From: Paroedura picta
Lineage: Eukaryota > Chordata > Lepidosauria > Squamata > Gekkonidae
Direction: 5' to 3'
NCBI RefSeq assembly: GCF_049243985.1
Contig: NC_135376.1
Span: 40,901,001 to 40,965,000 of the forward strand
DNA: 64,000 nt
A program made the position numbers and the translations under genes. The notes beneath the pieces are model-generated. The model did not search any database and was not told the origin of the DNA. It saw nothing but the letters and a program-made list of their open reading frames with translations. Shown piece by piece: positions 54,874 to 64,000 of this stretch; within the stretch, counting starts at the first letter, position 1; every line of letters begins with the position of its first letter.

Positions 54874-57559
54874 GTGTAGACAATGGGGCTGTGTCAGAGA
54901 AGACATGTTGATTTCTTGTGTCTGCTTGTTGGCACTTATATCTGCATAGATCAGTGTCCATGTCTACAGTAGTGTCCAATGTGTGCATATAGATGATTGA
55001 TCTGTTGTCCACAGACAGCAACATCCATCACAGATTTATGGATATTGGAACAGTGCTCCTGTGTTACACTGTTCTGGTGCCCACCAGTTTTTCAGAAAAT
55101 GGGCAGGACTCTTGTCAATCAGGGCTTCTGATCTAATTGGCTGTGCGCATACAAAGATTGCTTTGGCAACAGCTGCCACCACAGTGCAAGAATCTTTCCA
55201 GCATGATTGACAGTAAACTGAGTGTATGCAACAAAATACTTTAAAACAATATCTCTGTTTTAAAAGGCTTCCTGTTAAACAGTTTCTGTCTGGAATGTTG
55301 AAGACTTCCTATCAGAGTTAAGCATAAACCTTACTCCTTGATATTTTCTGTTCGGTTCTGTCTCCTGTGGTGGCCATTTTACAGTTATGCCCAGCATCCT
55401 ATGTCAGAATTCCAAAGCTCCCCACAGGCTGAAAATATTTGGAGGTTCCTTTTTTTAGGTAAGCCAAACTCAAGGAGATGGTGGGTATTTCAACATATTT
55501 TCAATATCTGCTGGGCAAAGGGACAACTTTGATTCCACGTCTCCCTAAGAATGACAAAACAGATATGCCCAAATGTTGGTGAGAGATAACAAGTTAAAAC
55601 TCTCTTAGTTCAGCTAGCTGGGGGAACTGATTCAGAGAAGGAGAGAGAAGCTTCAAACCAGCAGAGCAGCTCAACACTAAGAAAGTAAACCTGTAACCAT
55701 CCTGAATGCCTGAACAGAGTTATGGTTCAAAAGTTCAAGTGTGGAAGGAATTTCGTATTCATCTAGCTGGTTCCCTTCAATGTTGTGCTTAAGCCCTTAA
55801 ATAAATGTTAACTTGCTTTATTAACCCTGGCTGGATGTGTATGTTCTCAGGAAAAGACGCTTACACAGTGAAACTAAGAACTTAGTCTATATAGAGATAT
55901 ATGGACGAATAAGTAGTGGCAGTGTGAGCTTTGAAGCTGCATTTGAGTTTCAGCCTCAATAGCCTTGTGAAGTGTCTCCATGGACTGGCCTCCCCTGTGT
56001 GGTGGTATCTCTGTGAATGAGACAGGGGACCTGATATGTCAAAAGGGTTAAGGCTAGCTATATATTTAAAAAGGGGCAAGATGGGTGGCAAACTCTGACT
56101 GCCTGGTTTACCTGTAACCCTGAACCTCTGTGGCAGAGGCTGTGGCAGGTGATAGGCTCTGTGAACATGGAGGAGTGTCATACTTTTCACCGTTGCTCCC
56201 AATATGTGAGCTGTAAATTGAAACAGTTGGTCCCTGCCCCAGGCATAGTTGATTGTAGGTTCTCTTGAGTCTCTCCTTATTTTAGAATTACCAACTTTTA
56301 GATCATTGAAACAGGGACGTTTGGATATTGAAAAGCAAACTCTCCTCTTTAGCAAATAGGACAAAATCCCCACCGGAGTTTGGTATCACACCTGATCATG
56401 GGGTTCTAGCATCCTATTTTTCACACTTAACAACTTCTCAATTATGTCAAGTTTTTATGCTTTCCCCTCATTCTTTTTGGAAGATTTACAAATGTTCCTT
56501 ATCATGAAAGACTGTCCTTATAGAAATCTTGGATCTGTATCCCATGTTTTGCTCAGTGGTGACTTTATGTTATACTGCGAGATTCTTTAATTGTCTTCTG
56601 CACAACTTTCATGGATATCTGATGAGAGACTTGTTTCATATCTTCTGTGAATCCGTACCCTTATATTACTTGTTCAGTAGCGAGGCATCTGCTAAGAGGA
56701 TTCAGGAGCAGAAGGTAAAATCCTCTGGTGGGGGAAGTTCTCCCTTTGTAACACTTACATTTTTCTTTCTCCTGTTAAGTTTATAATTTTTGCCAATAAA
56801 GGAACGGAACTATAATTATTATAGGTGGGGGAGAATTTCAGTTCCCTATCCCAATGTTCTTCCATATAAATCAGTGCCACCATCCACTCATGAATAAAAG
56901 TTTTGAACTAGAGTTTCAATGAGCTGATACTGGTTTTCCCACTTCCACAAGCAACAGCTTCATGAAGGGATGTGATCTGACCTTGTCTGAAGAGCACTAC
57001 ACCCTTCCCCTAGGGTCCTTCAACTGAATGGAACATGTCCCGTGTTTGCATTAACCAAGAGTAATAGCTACACGTTAGTATAATGTGTCAGTTGTATGCA
57101 GCTGTATCTGATAACATATTTTTGCTTGTAATAGACATGTTTATATTATTGTATTACAAAACTCAATAAATCAATGATCAAACATGTAAAGATCTGTCTT
57201 TTTAATCAGGATGTAATTTGTTATTCTTGGCATTCTTACATTTTATATCCATCCCTTGTTCTCTTTCCAACATTGACACCTGATATTCCAGCCACAGCAA
57301 TAATATATGCAACTGATTAAGATTGACTCAAGATATTGATTTTTGTGTGTGTGTTAGTCAATACAATAAGGGCTTTAATTGTATGTCAGACATAAATATC
57401 CTTCACATTTGATCTGAAATATTCCTAGTACTACTTGGCTTTTGAGGGTTTTATAAGTAGTTTGGGGCAGGATTACCATTGTGCCTCAATGTACCTATAT
57501 GTGATAGATTCCTTCCAACATGCAAGTCTCCAACTGCTGTTTTTCACCTTTTTGGTTTT

Positions 57560-57660
57560 TTTGTAATCTTTTTATTTATGTTATTTATAGTCCATCCTGA
57601 GACTCAAGGTAGATTACACAGCACAAGTCAAAACAATCAATAATATGGGACATCCAGTAA
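57560..57660 (-). repeat. L2-type LINE 3' tail
   Basis: TTTTATTTATGTTATTTATA then CATCCTGAGACTCAAGGTAG. Confidence 0.5.
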
Positions 57661-60600
57661 ACAGCGCGATAGGATTTGGATTGTAGAAATCTGAAACAGC
57701 TGAAACAAAGGATAAGCATTCACACGATTGAAGTTACCCTGTAGGTTCATACAGTCCACAGTCTGTCTGTTTACCAAAGCATTGTTCTGAAATATCTTGT
57801 TACAATTCAATCCTTTTACCTGTACAGTAGCATGCTTTGTGTTATCGAAAGGCTTTCTTCATTTGAATGGAAATTCGTTTGTATTATCACATTAACCATG
57901 TTAAGTGGCTTACAAGTATTCAAACCACGATGTATTGGTACCAATCACTTTATTCTTAAACCTTTCCACAGGCCGTACCCTTCTTATTAGTGACAGGGTT
58001 GGTTTTGTATGTATCCTCGGACTGGGGGGTGGGGGGGGAGACGAACAAGGAAGGAGTGGCATGGAATGTTGGAGAAGCCAGGAGGGGGGAAAAGGGAGCA
58101 GTGAATGGTAGCTGGTGAAGCTGAAGGACAAGAAGAGAAACAGGTAAATCTGAAAAGCCTGGGGGTGTGGAAAGAGCTAAGAATCCGGACATTACCTCGA
58201 GAGGAGCAAGATCGCTCATAGTAACTACAAGATGTCTGGAGCTTTTGTTTTGTTTTTGCAGAGACTGTGTGGCAGCATCTTTGGGTTTTGAGATTATTAC
58301 ACCTGCCTGTCATAATGGTAGCTGAGAGACTAGCAGAGAGAGACAATTTTCCACTGATAGATATGTTGGTCTAAATTCATTTGGCTGTAGAAAGATTTTT
58401 TTTTTTAACAATAGCAAATTGTTTTGTTGATGCATTTATTTCCCCGGCTACCTTCTGTTTAAAAGACTCTGGTTAGCCATATTGATTTAATTGTGTTTTC
58501 TTTAAGGTTGGATGAGCCCACAGTTTGAAATTTCCCTGCAATCCTGGGCATGATTTGCACCTTCTGCAGCTCCTTTATATCAAGTGTGATTAGAGAGTAT
58601 TGTAACTGTCTATCCTAATGGTGGGCTTTCAGCTAGAGTAAAAAGACTGGGACATCAATAGATAAGTCATCTTCTAAATAGGATGGATTTTGGTTAGACG
58701 CTAGCCAGCACAGATGCATCTATGGTTCTATGCAATGCCTGTGCTCTGAAAAAGATATGTTTACAAAATCAATGGTGTACAAACAGTGCTTTATCTTTAG
58801 CTCATTAGCAGGCTGGATGGTTTTCATCCCTAGTAAGGAGGAGATGTAGAGATTTAAAACAAAGCTGCTTTCAATAACCTCCTTGCTAAATCTTCTCTGT
58901 GTTGTCCCTGTGCTTTATGAAATCAGGGAGCCTGACATTGTAGGACCACGGTCTCTAAGGTAATGCCCACCAGCACTGCCGGTTTTACCAGATTCTGATC
59001 CGCTAATCCAGGTATAACACCTGTGTTTGGATTTATAGTTGAAAAGCCAAAACCTAAGCTTCAGTCTACTGCAAGTTGCCACCCTAGCCACTGAAAGAGA
59101 TAATGCTTCACCTTTATATAGAAAGGAAAGTCAAGTCAAACACATCTGTGTCTGGATTATTCAGCCCTGTATAATAAGTTAGAAGGTGTCTTTGTTTTAC
59201 TGCTGGAACTTTCTCTCACCTCTGCTGGCTTTGGGGGCATTTGGAATCCTGACAGGTATTTCTTTTTATTGCAGATGTGGCCATTTAATGCAATATTCCT
59301 AGCCATTGAATTCAGTGAGGTTTAATTTCTAAATAATAAACAGGTATTTGATTGCTCCATAGTTTTTTCATTCCCAGTTTTTCGAGTGCAGCAATGCTTT
59401 TTAAAAAAACAATCTTATAATCTCATAACAATCTTATGATGAGCTTGAACCACCCTGCTCCTGTACTGGGAGAGGGAGAACTCACTCTTGTATCATTGTA
59501 AATATAGAAAAAATCTCACCAATACTGAAATACTTCGTTGTAGAACTGCATGGACCAAGTTTGGGAAAGGGATCAGAGTTTATTCCTATAGTTTGCTGTA
59601 AATTGTTGTGCTATGTTTGTTTAAAATATAGGTAAATTCAGAAGCAATTTTTGCTTATGTAATATCTATCTATGCGCTTTTAAATAAAAGACATAAGATG
59701 GAGTTCATTGGTGTAAACAAGGCTTGTTATTGGTTGGGAGGGGGGAGAATGTGCCCCAGTTGATTAGATATGATAATAACCTTTCGTACTGTCAGCAACT
59801 TTAAGCTTAATTTATAATTTTATAAATAAAATTCCATGATTCTTAATGTGATCAAAATTTTAAAGGGTTACATGTCTTGAATAGATGTTGAAATTATGTA
59901 GCCGAATTAACCAAATCCTTGTATTTAACATTCTAACAGCCAATCTTTCCTGTTTTCTATTTTCACGTTATAATCAATCAGTAAAATATCAGCAAATGCT
60001 TATTGTTCCAAGCAAATCTATTCCAAAAGCAAGCAATGAATATCTTTATAATTCGTCATCTTCCAGGACATGCTAATTTCATCCATTATTTGCCCCAACT
60101 TTTGTATTCCAGTAATTGTATGCATGGACCCTTGGCAGGTGAGGATTGTGAGCAGCAGAATACCTTTACTGTCCCACTGCACAGTTCATTTTATTTGATA
60201 TAGACTGAAGCCACTTTCAGAAAACATTGCCCAGGGCCAGTGTTACAGTATGTTTGAAATCGATGAGATTTGATTAGAACCAACGTGTTCACTATAATCT
60301 CTTATTCCTACTGGGTGCATTCTAAAAGCATTACACTGTTTGTTGTTTTTCTCTTTTATTTCTTCTCAATACTTTATCGTCATCACAGACCCATCAAAAT
60401 CTGGCATGAGAATATATGGCGTAACTCCAAATGTTATCTCGTAAACATGGATAGCCTTTAATGAAAAGATATTAAAAGGTCTGGCTGAGATCCTGGAATT
60501 ATAGTGAAAGGGCTACAGAACACAGCTAAATTAGCAACAAATCATGCTGCAAAAAAAAAATTGCTGTTGCCCAATTAATATTAATCGCTAGGGCCAATAG

Positions 60601-61009
60601 CTACCATAGTCCTTGGGAAACAGTGATTCCCAATTCCAATAATTATGACACCATTGAAAACAGGATGTGGATAGTGGCCGCTCAAGTGCCATGAGGCACC
60701 TTTCGGATGGTGCTTTTGCCATTAATGCAAGACATCAAGCGGTCCTTCAAACCCATTTTGAATTGTCTTGAATGTCTTCCCCAAAAGAGTTTTTTTGTGA
60801 GGGGGTGGAGGCTGGGAAAGGATCAGTTATCTTGAATTTTCTTTCTAGAGGAAAGATTACTTTAACATCTTGGAATAATAGGATTAACTGGGTCATCTAT
60901 TCAGATCATTGGCTGAAACAACCACTGTTTTTTGAGAAGTTAAGGAATTAATGCCATCTATTGCTATTTTTATTTCTACTTTTGCTTGTATTGTTTAAGG
61001 GGTTTTCAT

Positions 61010-61115
61010 GGACTTTTATATTGTAATTTTTACTGGGTTTTGTGATGTAAACCACCACAAGATGCCCTGTTATGTGTGGGGGCATAAAAATAAATAAAAT
61101 AAATAAATAAATATG
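61010..61115 (+). repeat. L2-type LINE 3' tail
   Basis: GTAAACCACCACAAGATGCC, GGGGCATAAAAATAAATAAA. Confidence 0.5.
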
Positions 61116-61535
61116 GAGGCCATGCATTTGTTCTTTGCAAAAGAGACCTTCCTACAAATGAAAAGGAAAAGTCTTCAGTGGCAAGGCTGTGTCCCAACAG
61201 CTGTCACTTGAATGCCCAGCATTTAAAAAGATGGTAGAAGAAAGCACTGTTACCAGAGAGAGCAAAAAAATAACAAGAAAAAGGAGGACATGGAAATCCT
61301 AAAGTATCCATTCTAATCAGATAGCAGACTTGAATCTATATCTAATCGGTTGGTGTTTGATGTGTTGTACAAAGTTATTAATTTTTAATCCTGTTTAAAT
61401 ATAGCTATTCTTATGCCTCCCATGGCTTTGCTGACACTGGTCTTATCTGGATATAGGAAAGCTTCATTCTTACCAGGGCATATAACTGTAGAGATGAGCT
61501 GCCCTGAACCTCCAAAGATGGTCTCTGTTTCCCAG

Positions 61536-61604
61536 ATCTCAGTGAAGAACACCATGTCTGCTCAAACACATGTTATCTACAAGAAGATCTCTCGTGACAA
61601 AGGA
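61536..61604 (+). CDS. SAG: SAG first coding exon
   Basis: Acceptor CCCAG, 18 untranslated bases, ATG at 61554, then [17 protein letters not shown]. Donor GTAAGT. Confidence 0.85.
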
Positions 61605-63905
61605 GTAAGTAGCACAGCAAGTGATTCTCCTTATGTGTAGTTGCCTGAAAGATGGCAACCTTTATGCTGATGCTTCCTTGCTAGGCATGCAAACAAGCTT
61701 TGTTCTTTATTATTGATGTAGAAGCAAAATGTTTTCTTTAGGGTCTCTACATACAAAAAACTATGAGGCTTGTTTGAGGGAGGGGAAGGGACTGTGGAAC
61801 TGCAGCTTTTCTCAGCTGTACCTGCCAAAGTTCTCCTATATCTTAGCTGTATAGGTTTAGCATACTTTGAGTATTGAGTCAGGGTCTTGAGCAGCTAGAA
61901 TGGCTCAGAGATGCCCCTTCAATTTTGATACTTTGTTAGAATCACATTACATCCTTGTATGCTGAGTTTAGTGAGTTTTTGGGGTGATCTTGTTCAGTCA
62001 TGATTTCTTAAATCTTACAGGTCACTATTTACCTGGGAAAGCGAGATTTCATTGACCACGTTGATGATGTGGAACCTGTAGGTGAGCTCAGTTTGGCTGC
62101 AGGCTTCTTTTCAGTTTACAGAGTAGGGTTTCCCACCCATAGTATCAAGATACCATACGGTACCTCAAAGTCCTGTCAATGGTAGCATGGCAAGGGTTTT
62201 TCAAAATGGCGACTAGGGAGAGCCCTCCCAACCTGTGAAAGAAAAAGTTTTTTTTTAAATTCTACCCTTATTTGGACAGGAACCCACCCCTTCCCAAAGT
62301 GATCAATGAGGATTCTGGAGGGGATGGGATGGGCCCCAGCCATATAAACTTTGGCCGCCCAAGGCTCCTCTCACTTCTGGGGGCATGGCATGGAGGAGTG
62401 GCCAGCTACCATCACTTCCTGGTACCACAAAACCTGAAAAACATTTTAGTGGTACCTCCACAGTCAAAAGGTTGGAAAAGGCTATTAAAGAGGCCGAGTA
62501 TCCTGTGACTTAGAGTGGTTTTCTTTCTTTTTTTGTTTATTTTGTTTATTTTGTTTATTTTTTGTTTATTTTGTTTATTCTGCAGATGGTGTAGTACTGG
62601 TGGATCCCGAAATTGTCAAGGAGAAAAAAGGTCAAACAGCTTACCTAGTTGTGTTAGCAATTATTGCGCAAAATATCAGTGTGCTGCTATTTTTTCCCCA
62701 CCTGCCACTTAGGCTAATAACTTGTTGTTGTTGTTGTTATGTTGTTAGGTGCAAAGTCGTGTCCGACCCATCACAACCCCATGGACAATGATCCTCCAGG
62801 CCTTCCTGTCCTCTACCATTCCCAGAGTCCATTTAATAACTTGTATAAAGTTTAATTTCCTCATTAGCCTCTTAGGCTTATAACTTCCACACAGGCTTAG
62901 TTTCCTCATAACTTCCACAAAGAGCACATATTACTCTCACAGCACTTTACAGCCTGTAGTCTCTCTTTTCTCAATACATACACACACACACACAATTTTC
63001 TCCTTCTCTCTGAACAAAGCAATCAATGCCATCCCCTAGGGTACAGTTACCATCCAATCACAGCACACTAAAATCACCCATTCAGCCCTGCTATTTCTTA
63101 CTCTACAGGCCTACATTCTAAATCACAACAGTCATACCACATAAAAAGTAATGGGTCCTTCCAACAATGTGCATCTTTGATTGGCCCTCACTGGGGAGGG
63201 GAGCATGCCCCCAATGAGGTGAGCGCTTTTCCCCACTGGAGGACAGAGTTGGTGCACTCCACCCTGGCCCTGGCTTTCACTGGCGTCCTGACCGACAGCA
63301 GAGGCCAGGAAACAGCAAGAAGCCACACTCTGCCCCGACCACACCACTCTCAAATACTGCTGAAAGGCTACCCTTTCACTTACCTCCCCTAGAATATGAG
63401 AACTTGAATATGAGACAGTAACTGAGGCATCACTGCTGGGATTAGATTTTATTTAACTGGGTCCTGAAATTTATATCCTTCAAGTTAGCTAACATTTTGT
63501 CTTCCCCAAGATAGCTATCCATAGCTCTGGTACTTTTCACTGTGTAGTGTGAGTGTAGGAACGTGTTTGTTACTCTAAAAAAAATTACTCTTAGTACAGC
63601 CACAGCTTGCAAATGGCCACTCTCAGAGCTCTAAGTGCACCTTCTGGATGAAACGGCAATATTTATAGCACATCAGGCATGAAATCTGTAACATTCCGTG
63701 TGTCTCCACAGTGTATGTGACACTCACTTGTGCTTTTCGATATGGGCAAGAAGATATTGATATTATGGGCCTCACTTTCCGGAAGGACCTGTATTTCTCT
63801 AGGACACAGGTGTATCCATCACTAGAAAAGCAACGACCAAGTTCTGACTTGCAGACATGTCTACTGAGTAAGCTGGGAGAAAATGCATATCCATTTTTCT
63901 TAACT
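61554..63905 (+). CDS. SAG: SAG (S-arrestin), first four coding exons, 3' end outside window
   Basis: S-arrestin binds photoactivated, phosphorylated rhodopsin in rod outer segments and stops transducin signalling. Four exons (61554-61604, 62021-62081, 62586-62630, 63712-63905) join in phase to 117 codons of the arrestin N-domain. Landmarks are KKISRDKG with the two lysines of the phosphate sensor, [35 protein letters not shown], and [20 protein letters not shown], with the receptor-probing finger loop in the [13 protein letters not shown] stretch. The match is clearly closer to SAG than to cone ARR3, and synteny agrees. The start [11 protein letters not shown] is about seven residues shorter than the human start. 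The frame is open upstream to 61413, but an acceptor CCCAG at 61531-61535 argues that the ATG at 61554 is used. Confidence 0.95.
61605..62020 (+). other. SAG: SAG intron
   Basis: 416 bases, nothing named. Confidence 0.8.
62021..62081 (+). CDS. SAG: SAG second coding exon
   Basis: 61 bases, [20 protein letters not shown], acceptor TTACAG, donor GTGAGC. Confidence 0.96.
62082..62585 (+). other. SAG: SAG intron
   Basis: 504 bases, holding a candidate MITE (62124-62484) and a TTTGTTTA repeat (about 62534-62578). Confidence 0.75.
62124..62484. mobile_element. Candidate hAT-type MITE
   Basis: TAGGGTTTCCCACCC at the left is loosely mirrored by GGTTGGAAAAGGCTA at the right. 360 bases, non-coding. 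Ends imperfect. Confidence 0.45.
62586..62630 (+). CDS. SAG: SAG third coding exon
   Basis: 45 bases, [15 protein letters not shown] with a split valine codon completed by the next exon. The donor GTCAAA is weak. Confidence 0.93.
62631..63711 (+). other. SAG: SAG intron
   Basis: 1.1 kb with a Bov-B end (62723-62835) and a CA repeat (about 62974-62994). Nothing else named. Confidence 0.75.
62723..62835 (-). mobile_element. Bov-B (RTE) LINE 3' end piece
   Basis: (GTT)n then GCAAAGTCGTGTCCGACCCA and CATGGACAATGATCCTCCAG, the reverse of the Bov-B 3' end. Confidence 0.8.
63712..63905 (+). CDS. SAG: SAG fourth coding exon
   Basis: 194 bases, [40 protein letters not shown] and onward to [11 protein letters not shown]. 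Acceptor CACAG, donor GTAAGT. Confidence 0.97.
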
Positions 63906-64000
63906 GTAAGTACTCTGAGGGTTTGTTTCTTTGTTTTACATTTTGTATTGGGTTTGAAAAGTTGATCAGAAAACAGATTGACAATATATTCATCTTTACT
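63906..64000 (+). other. SAG: SAG intron, 5' part
   Basis: Start of the next intron; the gene continues beyond the window. Confidence 0.8.

Larger units (their letters stand above)
52151..61535. other. ATG16L1-SAG intergenic region (includes upstream SAG sequence)
   Basis: 9.4 kb, no host gene supported. Repeats at 52345, 53018, 54738, 57560 and 61010. The stretches 53,260-54,700, 54,900-57,500 and 57,700-61,000 show only AT-rich DNA without named features. Any non-coding first exon and promoter of SAG should lie here but could not be placed. Confidence 0.65.

Noticed and set aside
55574-55867. Possible LTR-like block (AATAAA, end TTACACA)
   Set aside because: Flanks do not repeat and the left end is undefined.
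55882-56373. 163-codon minus-strand frame downstream of ATG16L1
   Set aside because: Low-complexity composition without family motifs and no splice or promoter support.
61413-61535. In-frame extension upstream of the SAG ATG
   Set aside because: An acceptor at 61531-61535 and the lack of arrestin similarity argue that it is non-coding, though this is not fully excluded.

Overview
The window is nuclear DNA of a vertebrate, almost certainly a squamate reptile (lizard or gecko-like). The clade call rests on the repeats: several Sauria-type tRNA SINEs, Bov-B (RTE) LINE pieces, CR1 and L2-like LINEs, and many short hAT-type elements, all in host DNA with long introns. The gene order on the plus strand is INPP5D (SHIP1) - ATG16L1 - SAG (S-arrestin), the order known from human 2q37.

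Layout. Positions 1 to about 11,470 hold the 3' part of INPP5D: the end of the C2 domain, the proline-rich tail with both NPxY motifs, and a candidate last exon. Positions 11,470 to about 29,400 are intergenic and repeat-rich. They hold a 2.5 kb minus-strand CR1 LINE with a 750-codon open frame, one clear solo LTR fossil, LINE and SINE pieces, and nested hAT elements. A GC-rich, CpG-dense promoter lies at about 29,440-30,075. ATG16L1 then runs from 29,897 to 50,913 with all 18 exons of the 607-residue form plus a 48-base cassette exon. Every exon could be placed with matching splice phases. Its 3' UTR ends near 52,150. Positions 52,150-61,535 are intergenic. The first coding exons of SAG (117 codons) fill 61,536-63,905, and the gene runs off the right edge.

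Two ATG16L1 introns each carry a small Cajal-body RNA. They fit SCARNA5 (U87) and SCARNA6 (U88) by position, by a GAGGTC/GACCTC terminal stem with C and D boxes, and by guide sequences that place U4 A65 (first copy) and U5 U41 (second copy) at the modified position.

The three proteins have unrelated jobs. INPP5D is a phosphoinositide 5-phosphatase of blood cells, ATG16L1 is the scaffold of the LC3-lipidation complex in autophagy, and SAG quenches photoactivated rhodopsin. The link is conserved synteny, not a shared pathway. I found no new multi-gene system. The observations most worth a second look are the scaRNA pair, lysine at ATG16L1 position 300 (the human T300A site), the conserved alternative exons, several intronic inverted repeats, and the nested transposons with intact target-site duplications.
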